Positions 22,982-36,000 of a DNA stretch of 64,000 nucleotides are shown one piece after another. The notes under the pieces are model-generated. The model ran no database searches. It was not told the DNA's origin and saw only the letters and a list, made by a program, of their open reading frames with translations. How positions within the stretch are numbered: the stretch's first letter is position 1; each line of letters opens with the position of its first letter. Made by a program: the position numbers and the translations under genes. The DNA is from Branchiostoma lanceolatum (taxonomy: Eukaryota > Chordata > Leptocardii > Amphioxiformes > Branchiostomatidae): NCBI RefSeq assembly GCF_035083965.1, contig NC_089724.1, positions 18,432,974 through 18,496,973 on the forward strand, given 5' to 3'.

Positions 22982-23027
22982 TTAAGAAGGCAAGGTTGAC
23001 ATTGCGTCAATAGAACGAGGGCGTTGT

Positions 23028-23235
23028 ATATAATGTCCTAACACTCTTTCTAGTTTACACTGTTTTCAGCTGTTATACCCTGAAAATCATAGCTAAGAGC
23101 GTTCCTTAAGAACGTTTAGAATTGCATTATTAAGCGGGTTCTATCCGCTAACTTAAGACGGGAAACTCTTGTTTGGAAAAGTTTGTAAGTTCTATTCCAT
23201 ACGTGTGAGTTTTCATTGTTAGGAACTTACGGTCG
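23028..23235. repeat. Direct repeat copy 2 in the palindrome spacer
   Basis: Second copy of the 20080-20285 segment in the same orientation, lying between the two opposed satellite arrays. The following 23236-23459 shows only degraded monomer-like words. Confidence 0.75.
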
Positions 23236-23459
23236 TACACTGTAAGGACGGAATGTTTTTTGCACTCTTAGTGGCTTTTGTGTAATTTATACCCATATAA
23301 CCTACTTTCCAAGCAGAGGTCGTGGGGGAAGATTGACTTTTTTTATCATATGCCTCGTTGGTTATACACCCACTTAGGACGGACAATTCTTTTATGTCCG
23401 AACTGTGGCGATCCTTTGAAGCGGTTTCAACTTTGCACTCTTAAGGGATTGTTTCTATA

Positions 23460-26400
23460 TACTGGTCCAATTTCAACCTTGCATTCTAAAGGGCGTGTTC
23501 ATACCCCTACAGGCACGGACATAGGACGGAAAAGTATTCATTTTAGAATTGGGTCATTCCATTGACCCCATTTCAACCTTGCCTTCTCAAGGGCGTGTGT
23601 ACACCAATATAAGCACGGACGTCAAACGGAAAGTCTTTTATTTAAGAATTGGGTCATTCCATTGACCCAATGTCAACCTTGGCTTCTCAAGGGCGTGTGT
23701 ACACCAACATAAGCACGGACGTAGGACGGAAAAGTTTTTATTATAGAATTGGGTCATTCCATTGACCCAATGTCAACCTTGCCTTCTCAAGGGCGTGTGT
23801 ACACCAACATAGGCACGGACGTCAAACGGAAAAGTTTTCATTTTAGAATTGGGTCATTCCATTGACCCAATGTCAACCTTGGCTTCTCAAGGGCGTGTGT
23901 ACACCCATATAGGTACGGACGTCAAACGGAAAAGTTTTTATTTTAGAATTGGGTCATTCCATTGACCCAATGTCAACCTCGCCTTCTCAAGGGCGTGTGT
24001 ACACTCATATAGGCACGGACGTAGGACGGAAAAGTTTAAGTTTTAGAGTTGGGTCATTCCATTGACTCAATTTCAACCTTGCCTTCTCAAGGGCGTGTGT
24101 ACACCAGCATTGGCACGGCGTAGGACAGAAAAGTCTTTGATTATAGAATGGGTCATTCCATTGACCCAATGTCAACCTTGGGTTCTCAAGGGCGTGTGTA
24201 CACCAACATAGGCACGGCGTAGGACAGAAAAGTCTTTGATTATAGAATTGGGTAATTCCATAGACCCAATGTCAACTTTGGCTTCTCAATGTCGTTTTTA
24301 CACCCATATAGGCACGGACGTCAAACGGAATGTTTTCATTTTAGAATTGGGTCATTCCATTGACCCAATTTCAACCTTGCCCTCTCAAGGGCGTGTGTAC
24401 ACCAACATAGGCACGGACGTAGGACGGAAAGTTTTCATTATAGAATTTTGGGTCATTCCATTGACCCAATTTCAACCTTGCCTTTTCAAGGGCGTGTGTA
24501 CACTCATATAGCCACGGACGTCGAACGGAAAAAGTTTTCAGTATAGAATATTGGGTCATTCCATTGACCCAATGTCAACCTTGCCTTTTCAAGGCCGTGT
24601 GTACACCCATACAGGCACAGACGTCGAACTGAAAAGTTTATATTATAGAATTGGGTCATTCCATTGACCCAATTTCAACCTTGGCTTCTCAGGGGAGTGT
24701 GTACACCCATATAGACACGGACGTCAATCGGAAAAGTTTTTATTTTAGAATTGGGTCATTCCATTGACCCAATTTCAACCTTGGCTTGTCAAGGGCGTGT
24801 GTACACCCATATAGACACGGACGTCAAACGGAGAAGTACTTCATTTTAGAATTGGGTCATTCCATTGACCCAATTTCAACCTTGGCTTCTCAGGGGCGTG
24901 TGTACACCCATATAGACACGGACGTCAAACGGAAAAGTACTTCATGTTATTATTGGGTCATTCCATTGACCCAATGTCAACCTTGTCTTCTCAAGGGCGT
25001 GTGTACACCCATATAGGCACGGACGTAGGACGGAAAAGTTTTCATTATAGAATTGAGTCATTCCATTGACCCAATGTCAACCTTGTCTTCTCAAGGGCGT
25101 GTGTACACCCATATAGGCACGGACGTCAATCGGAAAAGTTTTTATTTTAGAATTGGGTCATTCCATTGACCCAATTTCAACCTTGGCTTGTCAAGGGCGT
25201 GTGTACACCCATATAGACACGGACGTCAAACGGAGAAGTACTTCATTTTAGAATTGGGTCATTCCATTGACCCAATTTCAACCTTGGCTTCTCAGGGGCG
25301 TGTGTACACCCATATAGACACGGACGTCAAACGGAAAAGTACTTCATGTTATTATTGGGTCATTCCATTGACCCAATGTCAACCTTGTCTTCTCAAGGGC
25401 GTGTGTACACCCATATAGGCACGGACGTAGGACGGAAAAGTTTTCATTATAGAATTGAGTCATTCCATTGACCCAATTTCAACCTTGCCCTCTCAAGGGC
25501 GTGTGTACACCAACATAGGCACGGACGTAGGACGGAAAAGTTTTCATTATAGAATTGGGTCATTCCATTGACCCAATGTCAACCTTGTCTTCTCAAGGGC
25601 GTGTGTACACCCATATAGGCACGGGCGTCAAATGGAAAGTTTTCATTTTAGAATTGGGTCATTCCATTGACCCAATATCAACCTTGCCTTCTCAAGGGTG
25701 TGTGTACACCAACATAGGCACGGACGTCAAACGGAAAAGTTTTCATTATAGAATTGGGTCATTCCATTGACCCAATGTCAACCTTGCCTTTTCAAGGGTG
25801 TGTGTACATCCATATAGGCACGGACGTCAAACGGAATGTTTTCATTTTAGAATTGGGTCATTCTATTGACCCAATTTCAACGTTACCCTCTCAAGGGCGT
25901 GTGTACACCAACATAGGCACGGACGTCAATCGGAAAAGTTTTCATTATAGAATTGGGTCATTCCATTGACCCAATGTCAACCTTGCCTTTTCAAGGGTGT
26001 GTGTACATCCATATAGGCACGGACGTCAAACGGAAAAGTTTTCCTTTTTTAGAATTGGGTCATTCCATTGACCCAATTTCAACTTTGGCTTCTCACTGTA
26101 GTGTGTACACCCATATAGGTACGGACGTAGGACGGAAAAGTTTTGATTTTAGAATTGGGTCATTCCATTGACCCAATTTCAACCTTGCATTCTCAAGGGC
26201 GTGTGTACACCCATATAGGCACGGGCGTCAAATGGAAAAGTTTTCATTTTAGAATTGGGTCATTCCATTGACCCAATGTCAACCTTGGCTTCTCAAGGTC
26301 GTGTATACACCCATATAGGCACGGGCGCCAAACATAAAAGTTTTAATTTTAGAATTGGGTCATTCCACAGACCCAATTTCAACCTTGCTTTCTCAAGGGC

Positions 26401-26466
26401 GTGTGTACATCTATATCAGGCACGGACGTCAAACGGAAAATTCTTTCATTTTAGAATTGGGTCTGC
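23460..26466. repeat. Satellite array 2, inverted relative to array 1, 402-bp higher-order repeat
   Basis: About 30 monomers of the same satellite as array 1 on the opposite strand (TTGGGTCATTCCATTGACCC, then AACCTTGCCTTCTCAAGGGC, GTGTACACCCATATAGGCAC, GGACGTCAAACGG). A four-monomer unit starting near 24740 repeats at a 402-bp offset with near identity. The array ends abruptly at 26466. Confidence 0.95.
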
Positions 26467-26655
26467 TTTCATGAAGGTTGCCTCCAGAGTGCCGAAGCCA
26501 CCGTCTTCTTTGGGCTTCTCCAACTTTTCCCGGAACTCAGCCCTCTTAGTATGTCTCAACTGCTTCTGAGCATATACAAGCTTACCGCAGCGAGCACAGA
26601 CACTTTTGGTGACGTATGCCCGGTAGGTGTCGTCTGTTCCGTACTGGGCGCCCAG
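26467..26655 (-). pseudogene. Unidentified coding relic at the edge of the satellite array
   Basis: On the minus strand this stretch reads as ordinary coding sequence for about 60 codons (YGTDDTYRAYVTKSVCARCG, then KLVYAQKQLRHTKRAEFREK, ending near ATFMKAD), with a CxxC. A stop lies a few codons upstream next to a small duplication (CAGTAAGGAT), and the frame runs into the satellite downstream. It looks like a captured or truncated exon. Family not recognised. Confidence 0.35.
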
Positions 26656-27044
26656 TAAGGATCAGTAAGGAGCCGGTTAATTTGCACTGCATGACAAATT
26701 CTAAAATAAGAAAAGTATTCTAACATATCTTTGGATAGAACGTGAAGATTGACCACACTTCCGCGTTCGGCTGCAAGCCCTTCTGCTACGACCCGGAAGT
26801 AAATTACGCCTGATAATGCTGAAACGGTAGCACGGAAACCCCCATGCAGTGCGAAATCTACGACAGAATTTAACACAAGAAGGCTCATTTTGGGCCAACT
26901 TTGAGTGTGCAAGTCTCGTTCGAAAATCATATTTGGATCTCCAAGTGTATCGCAGGAGCTTGGACAGCTTCTTGACATTACGGGGACACATTTATATGCA
27001 TGATTTGGCCTTTCGTGCGAGATCTATTTAGTTTTTACGCGACC

Positions 27045-30000
27045 ATGTCTTGTGCCTCAAATCGGCGCGTAACAGACAGCGCAGAGCTCCGCACCGAACA
27101 CGAGCGCATTTTGAAGGAGATAGAAAGCTCCGAGCCAGGGCTGGTTGGCGGGATATTGAGGTAAACATGTCGTAGACATTTTCTGACGAGATACACGTAG
27201 GTTTGTTGTGCATTTCTTTGCGGTATGACGCCCTTGCAGTGAGCTCGCAGGGGTGATGGGAGGGTCGGTGCTTACACTAACGATAGTGCAAAATAGGATT
27301 CCTGGTGCCAAGTAACTGTCATACGTAGTTTAGTGGGATAGAACTAAGACTCATTTTGATTACAGCCTACTAAGCAAAGAGTCAGTAGAAAGTACGCCAT
27401 GTGTCATGGTAAATATTTTGAGGTTGCTTGTTTGCATGTACAAATATGTGGAGTCGAAAATCGTGACGATCAACTTCCTGTTCTGTGCAGTCAGACCCTC
27501 CCTCCCCAGAGGACTGCATTGGTTAGAATACTAGTATCACGTCATGCTATTTTTGGTCCGGTAGAGACTGAGTGTGTGGTTAGGTCAGGTTCACAGCACA
27601 TGAAGAGGACCAAGATCAAGAATGTGAGAACAAAGAGTGGTCATAATTTGTTTTGATGACTTCATTCATAATTTTGTTCAGTATTTTAAAGACAAACAGC
27701 TTGTGCTGTCCATTCTCTCCTTCCAGTTCCACTTACTGTTCTGTCATAGTGTCAGTTTGGACCTCGCCAGTTGTTGAAATTAAGTGCATTAATAATGATT
27801 AGATTTTCTGATTAAAAACATTTTTTGTATTATACCTCATAGAATAATGTTACTGGAAATAAAATTTTTAAATGGAACACAACTTGACAAGAAGATTCCA
27901 GGAAACTTATAGCTACAGACCAAGGACATTATATAATGTCCTTGCTACAGTCTAACCAAATACGTCACATATAATGTGTTATTACAGTCTACCCCATCTG
28001 ACATTCCATCATGTCAATGAATGACAACTTTTAACACACCTTGTTGCAACAGTGCATGCACAAGGTCCTAAGTATTGTTCCATCGATCAGCTGAAGATAA
28101 GGGGCTGTCATGTAAAGTCATTTAAGTTAACTGCCTGTGAAAATTGGCAATCAGGCAGAAAACTTGCCATTTGTGTCAAAGTGGTTTCTCTCGCACTCAC
28201 CATTATGGGTTGATGTGCTTTATTTTTGTTGTCCTCATTGAGATTGAGCCCATTTGGAGAATGTAACATATATATGTGTTTGTACACCAAAGTCTTGCTA
28301 CTGCTTTGCTTTAGTATACATGTACATACTATTACTAGTACTGTATTAGTATACTGTATACATCGTGTATGTTTGAGTTCTAGTAACTGTTGTTTAGCTT
28401 TGCATCATATAAATCATTAAATGAGCCATAGTACATATAAAAAAGCCAAACCAAATTAGACCGTACAAATTAAGTTGAATGTTGCCTGTTTAGATATTCC
28501 ACAAGGTTACTTTTCTGTGTTTATTCATCCATTGTTGATACATGTGTATATAATCCTCTTTAGTAATTAATGGAAGAAACGATTTGACATCCCAAACCTA
28601 ATGTAACTATAGTGTAATCAAATTGTAAGCAAATTTTCATCTCCAGATGCCTTCAATCCCTCACCAACTGAAAATAAGTTACAATTTGTTAACAGAAATT
28701 GGTATTAAGTGTATATGCAAGACTGCTTATAACAAAATAATCATAATAATTGATTTATTGATCGTTATATTTCCTCACTACATTAGGTCACAGAGCATGA
28801 AATAATTTACCAAATATAATATCCTTTTTCTTTTGGTCAGTTTTAGTTTATTGTGAGGATTAATTTTTTTTGTGACAGGTGCTTTCAGGGTATTCCAGCT
28901 GTTGACCTTTCAGGCCAACTTCATGTTTACAAAACTTGAGCGGACATTTTGTTCTGTTGTGCATGTGACATGTTTACTTTGTGGGTGGCAGACCTTCTCA
29001 ACTTAGGGTTAAAGTTCACCCTTTCAAAAAGCTGATTGGATAGGAGAAACATTTTGGTTCTCATGGAATTCTTCATGGAAAAATAGATGCAGATTAAACA
29101 CCCTCGAAATTGAAGTACATTACATTTGCTGTGTTATACCAGCAGAGATTACTATGTCCAAGTATGGGATCACATATTTTTCATGTTAGGGTCAGACTCA
29201 GAGTTTTGTGTCTTTGTTCTGCCATGTATATCCCGGTCTGCACCGCTTCAATGGGGGGCCGTGACGGTTCCTCTCTGTGTGTTAAGAGAAACCGGCTTCG
29301 GCGACACTTAGGAGGTCATGATAATGATATGCTAATAAGCCTGCGCTGGCGATGGAAGTATATTTTCCTCATTCTGAAACGTTTGTGCAATTGTCATTGA
29401 AAGTTGTCGAATGTTTCAAGTGCAATGGCCTGCCACCAGTGGCTGCATCTTTGACCTTGACCCGATCAACGTGCTCGGCTTGCACTACAGCCCGTAGGTC
29501 TAAAGACAACCGAAACGGTATCGAACCAGTTCGCATAGGTATAAGCATGGCAAGTGTAAAGTGGGCCTAACAAAACATAGTATGATGAAGTAACAAATCA
29601 AAATCAAAAAAACAAAGCTGCAAATTAACTTTAGTACAATAATGATAAAATATTGTTACCTTGGTTGATAATGATAATGATAAAGTACTTCAAGAAAATT
29701 TAACAAACTAGTAAATGTATTGAACAAGCAAAGTAAAAATTACAAGTCAAGTAAATAATGAAGATAATGGAATTTGGATATCAATGATTATAAAACAAAA
29801 TGAACAGTTTCTAAGTGGTGAGACCTGCAAAAAAGACATGCATGTACATGTATTGGCAGCTTCAGTCAATCAGTGTTCTGAGTCTGACTAGGTGATTTTT
29901 TGGTATCACATCTGACATCTTGCCCCAGAGTTGTTGTTTTTTCCCATCTAAATAAGTAAAGACTAATATGCATAGTATGCTATCTCTAGATCAGACTTTT

Positions 30001-33000
30001 ATCAAAGATATAGAGCTTACTGCAGCCATAGTTCACAAATATTGGTCACTTATGGCAGAAAATTACCCATGATCCAATATGGGAGACCACCACATCGCCA
30101 TTGGAACTATGCCATGATCGTAAAATATTCTTTAAACTGATCATCAAGGGTAAAAATGCCACCTCCGCTTTTGACCTTTTGTTGTTGGTCCTCGGTAAAT
30201 GTTAATGCTCCTGCTATTGCTATTGCTTTTTGTAAGATTTAGGTGACAACTTGTTGGTAAGAACTGTGTAGTGTGGGTGTTATTAACACTTTTGCTTCTG
30301 AAACTGTTGGTTTTGTTTCACAATGAGTTCCAGATATCCGTTGTGTAAGATTCCATCTCTTGACACTTGGTACTAATAGAAAGGTGTTAAATAAAGCAAC
30401 CATGGTTCACCACACCATTTTAAGTCACCCTGTACATTGTATATGACTGATGAACTGATAAGTGGACTTTTCTTGACCATGTGCCCTTCCCAATGGAGCC
30501 TCATTACTTTCATATGATACTGTCTCAGTGGAGTATATGTATATCTGCAATCTATGATATCATCATCTCCTATCTGGCCACAGACTTTATTCTAGGCACT
30601 GATTATTTCAAAATCAAAGCATCGCCAGTATGTGGTAAATAAATTAAAAAGCCTGTGATGTTTGGGTAGTGACATGTTAGAGCTACAGGTGAGTGAGACA
30701 TGTTTTATCACAGAACAATCTTGGCCTTTTTTGTTCCTGAGCCACCATATTGATATTTGTTTTTCCTCCCACCAGAGCTGTCTATGACAATGAGGGACAC
30801 GAGACATTCCTAGAGAAGCTGAACACCAGAATACGTAGCCATGACCGTGACATTGAGCGCATGTGTAACCACCATTACCAGGGCTTCATCGACTCCATCA
30901 CAGAACTGCTCAAAGTTCGCTCCGAAGCGGTCAAGTTACAGGTGAGACATGCAAAGCGGGTCCTTTCTTTTCTGCCATGCAAATTTGCTTGCTGATGTGA
31001 TCTTCAGCAATAGCAGTTCTGGACCCATGTATTGTCTTTCATGTTGTTTTTGTCCTAAGTGCACATTTTGTTTATGATTGTGTAGATATTGAAAACAGAA
31101 GGTAACTTTTTTCCCTAAATGATGTGGTGTAGTACCAGTGCTGTATAGGAACATTTGTTGGTGTATCTTTCTTCATGTACATATAACACATGTATAATTT
31201 GCCTGTTCCTTTCAGAGTTTGGTGACAGAGAGCAATGCAGCATTACAGGAATCATCAAAGGAGGTAAAAAACGAAACTGTAACAGCATATCTTATTTTGG
31301 TGTTGGATAGTCATTGGTGTCGTAGTCAAGCTAATGTTTGTAATCGATGCCACAGCAGTAGTTTTGACTACATAATAACTTTACAATGATTAATGCCATC
31401 CCTAAGAGTAAGACATGTCCTTGCTTATGGTTGACCCACTCCAGGCCTTTTATCTTGTAGTAAACTTCCTATACGAATCAGCATTGTCAACCAACATATA
31501 CTATTGGCATTTTCTCTTTGAAACAGCTACTTTAAACTTATCTTAACTTCAATGTTTCATGAACACAGTGCATAACTTGAGCCAAGTACTTTCATACACA
31601 AGTCTGCTCTAAAAAATTAAATACAAGGGATTTATAAAGGCCTTTAGTACCAAGCACTATTACGATAGTGATGTTGTTTGTTTTTGTTCCAGCTGGTGAA
31701 GAAAAGTGAGGAGCTCCTACAGTGCAGGAGAATCCAGAAGAACATCACATCTGCTACAGAGAGCCTGTCCCTCTGTCTGCCTGTCCTGGAAATGTACATC
31801 AAACTCAAGGAACAAATGGACCAGAAAAGGTTAGCTTCAAAAATATTGTGTGTTTATTATGTACAGACTGCAAATAACAGACGTCTTCATTGATTTTGAA
31901 ACAACTTCGAAGGGATTGGCCATTGAGTTAGCACTTATCATAACTGAAGCTTAGTGTAACATTCTAGGCATTATTTCTATAGAGAGAATATATTGAGAAG
32001 AATACCAGTGGAAATAACTATTGATAAATGTACCAATCTTTCTTCCACTTTGAACTAGATCACAACATATAACAGACGAAGCGTAAAATTGATATTCTGA
32101 CAGTGCATTTATCATTTTTCCAGATATTACCCAGCCTTGAAGACTCTTGAACAGCTAGAACACACCTACTTACCAAGAGTAAGCAGGTGGGTCAGTTGTT
32201 GTTTCATGTGGCATGAAGGAAACGTCATGTCATTCAAAAATGGACTTATCATACTGTAATGGTCGGACTAATCATGCTGTAATACAAATGATTTGCAGGT
32301 GACTGGAGCTAACAAAAACTGAGTAGGAAATATTGTATATTCAGTTATTGTCCTTGTGATCCAATTTTGCTGTAGAAGGGGAAATGAGGTTTTCACAGTT
32401 GAAAGAATTCTGTAGTACACATGCACTGTTGTAAATTTTGAAACGCATGTTTGCAGTGTCAAGAATTTGCGGTGAAGCGTGTGTGAAAATAAAATCACAG
32501 GAACATTTCAAGATTTGCAGTATAATGACTTACTATATATTGTTGTAAGATATTGCTAAAACATGGTGTATCACAGATGCTAAGGTTATTTCCAGCTCTT
32601 CATGTGGCTCTAGAAAGATAGCTGCTTTAAATAAAGGTATCATTTTTGCATCTATAATTTTTTTCAGGTATCGATTCTCCAAAATAATGGCTGATGCCAT
32701 TCCAAGATTGAGAGAAAGCATCAAAGATGCCTCCATGTCAGACCTGAAAGATTTCCTGGAGAGTATACGTAAGCACTCTGAAAGGATCGGGGAGCATGCC
32801 ATGAGCCATGTGAGTCATGTTTTAACTTGTACATGTATGTGCTATAAATAGAATTGTCAGTTATACTGTTTCACTTGTTTCTAGCTTTGTTTGCATGTAT
32901 TCTGTACAATTACTTTCACACTACCACAAGGGATATTCCAGTTGGATCTCTGTTTGGAAAAGACAGGAAAGAGGGATGAAAGATCAGAAATGGTTAATGA

Positions 33001-36000
33001 TGACAAGTTTGAACAGCTTTCTGTCTGACTCAACTGTTTTTAGCCATCATTCATGAAAGTCAGTTCTTTAAAGTCCATGAAAAATGCATCATTACCATAT
33101 AATCTAGGAATTGTTATCAGCTACGATTTTTCTGCAGTAAGCTGTTGAATTCATTCAAATTTGAATTTTGTCAATTATCATTATGACAATATCTCGTCCT
33201 TACCCATTATCCCTGGAAGAAATGACGTTTGCTGGACATGTTGGTACCATTGTGATTTCAAGGCCCTTAAACAGAAGGACCTGGACAGAGTGCTTGTGAG
33301 GAAGTACCTGATGAAGAAGTCAGGTAACAAGAAAGTACAGGAAGAGAAGAAGGACACAGAGGAGGAGACAAATCCATTTGGCAGTGAGGATGGAGAGGAG
33401 GAGGATGATGATGATGATGATGATGAAGATGAGGATGAGGCAAGTTTTACATCTAATTTGAAGGTTGTAGCAAACACAGTAATTGTTGTAAGAATTACAG
33501 TACTTAATATATTTCTTGATTTTAAAATGATAGATAGATGTCAATTGATTTATAGCACAGATTATACCAATATATCCTAAGAGATTAAATATGATTGCTG
33601 AATACAGAATGAAAGATAGACCTATGTTTTCAAAGGGAATTGCTTGTGATTTGTCCTCTATTAGAAATGCTATTGTGTAGATAAATTCATACTAGCTGTC
33701 AATAATTCTATGGTTTGAATGTGGTATGTTCCTTTCAGGAGAGGAGTGCTCAAGATATGATTGACTTTTCCCCAGTCTACAGATGTATGCACATCTATTC
33801 CGTGCTGGTGAGACAACCATTGCACATTTCCTCATGGCTGTAATTTTTGTAGCTACTCTGTAGTTATATGTACATAGTGGATGTCTTCATGTGCAGTTTA
33901 AGTTGATTTGTTTTTGTGTCCTTGTCTGGTCATATTCACCTCTGATGTAGTTCTCACAGAAATTGCTGGGTGGCGCTCATGTTTATAGCCCTTCACATGC
34001 TAATGCAAAATATTCTCCCATCCTGGCTTACAGGGTGCAAGAGAGCAGTTTGAAAATTACTATAGAAAACAGAGAAGAAAACAAGCCAGACTGGCACTTC
34101 AACCTCAGTCCAACATGGTGAGGAAACAAACATTGTCTAATACAGTGCTGATTTTAACTAGTCATGACCATTTGAAATTAGAATTGACTCTTGTGTTATC
34201 TGCCATAGCATGAATATCATAGGTTTCCATCTTCCATGCCATATAGCTCTCTTGAACAGGCTAACAATACATTCATGTACTGAACTATCAAACCTGTGTC
34301 TTTTGCATGTCGATAGCATGTTGGTATGAATATGCTTGAGGTAAATCACATTTTGTTATGAACAAGCGGTTAACTTTTGAAATGTAGACATATATATAAA
34401 GCCTTCATTGATTAGTCTCAGTTTGTTCTTGAAAAATATAAAGGACTTTAGACCTCAGATTTGTTATCAAATGGTTTTTCTTTGCAATTAAGTTACAATG
34501 AGGTAGAATATCAGTGCCCAGTGTAGCAGTACTATTGTCGAAATAAATAATAGATTAATTCAACATAAGATTAAGACTTTGCAATAGAGTTATGGAAGAA
34601 AAATTGTTGTTTTTTTGTTCCCTACAGCATGAAACACTGCAAGGTTACAAGAGTTACTTCCACCAGATAATAGGGTAAGTACATGACCTCACTGGTACAT
34701 GTAGGTACAGATGGCATTGCAGAGTAAACTGAACCCTTACAGTGTAGTACAAATATTCTGTAGCTTTGTCACTGCTTCCCTTTAGAGCTTTAATCTGAAA
34801 TTCTAAAGCTAACTTTAGAATCTTAGACAAGCGATATGGTTGATCATTTTTTCCATTTTACCATTATTCCAACCCATGCAGGGTGCTATTGTTTTATACT
34901 GTTTATGCAGTTGATCTTTTACTCTGTTGCCTTTGCAGGTTCTTTGTTGTTGAAGACACAGTGATGAACACCACCCAGGGCCTGGTGTCCAGACAGTTCA
35001 TGGATGAGCTGTGGGACATGGCTCTCTCCAAAATCATTGCTGTGCTCAGGACTCACTCTGTAAGCTACCTACTAAACCTAAGTCCCCGTACACACATTGA
35101 TGTTTGTTGATTCATTACAATCTTTCCTGGTTCAAAACTTTAAATAAAGAGTCTGGAACAGATTTTGTTTGTTTTTTCTTTCTCCTCAGGCGTACTGCAC
35201 TGATGCAACACTGATGCTGGAAATCAAGAACCTCATAGTGCTCTTCTCAGATACATTAGCAGTAGGTATCAATTAACATACAGACTAAATGTGACTAAAT
35301 GTGCTGTTTTGTGTCCTGTAATTTACCAATAGTTTGCCTATGAAATAGACACAGGTAAACAACACTCCTTTTCAAATAGTGTTTTGTGTTGACTAAATCA
35401 GATGAAAATACATTGGCCATTTAGTATACCTATAACTTAGTATAAGGTAGCACCATATGATATGATATACATGTATTTCCCCACTTTGTTCTGCGCAGGG
35501 TTATGGCTTCCCTGTATCCCAACTGTATGACCTACTCATGGAAATCAGGGATCAGTACAACGAGATCCTCATGAAGAGATGGTTGCAGATATTTAGGTAC
35601 AGTATAAAACATTATTCTGAATAGTACTAATGTGATTTGTGACTGTATTTCTGTTATTGACACAGTTTGGCATAGGATGGAAACAGCTTGTACCCAGTGA
35701 AGATGACAAATAAAATGTACTGTCCCTATACAGAGAGATCCTGGAGTCCGACACATGTGCACCTCTCTATGTCACTGATAAAGAAGAGTACAGTGAGATC
35801 ATCCGGAGTTTTCCTTACCAGGACGAAGCCCTGGAAAAGGTGGGTAGTCACAACTACAATGTCCTGTTTTGTGGTAAAGCTGTCAAATAGGTGGAGATAA
35901 AGAGTAATGAATTAAATGATGTCATCAAGATTAATGGCTTTTCAAGTAGAGGTCTTTCAGTAAATGTTGGTGTTTCCTTTTTCAAAACTGCATGGAGAAA

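Larger units (their letters stand above)
19614..27080. repeat. Large imperfect palindrome around the EXOC6 promoter
   Basis: Outer arms: 19642-19890 and 26830-27074 are inverted copies, including the first 30 coding bases of exon 1b. Inner arms: two ~100-bp satellite arrays in opposite orientation (about 20286-23012 and 23460-26466). A central spacer holds a TTAA-flanked insertion and a ~205-bp direct repeat. The outermost right-hand part (26470-26830) has only weak counterparts on the left, so the palindrome is rearranged. Confidence 0.8.

Noticed and set aside
20286-26466. Regularly spaced repeats suggestive of a CRISPR array
   Set aside because: Monomers are ~100 bp, contiguous and similar throughout with no unique spacers, and the genome is eukaryotic; this is satellite DNA.
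21914-26569. Many 60-100 codon ORFs with repeated GHSIDPISTL-like peptides
   Set aside because: They are readings of the satellite monomer and repeat with its period; no start context, splice or domain support.
33181-33477. Minus-strand ORF with a poly-Ser run
   Set aside because: Shadow of the Asp/Glu-coding tract of EXOC6 exon 7 on the opposite strand.
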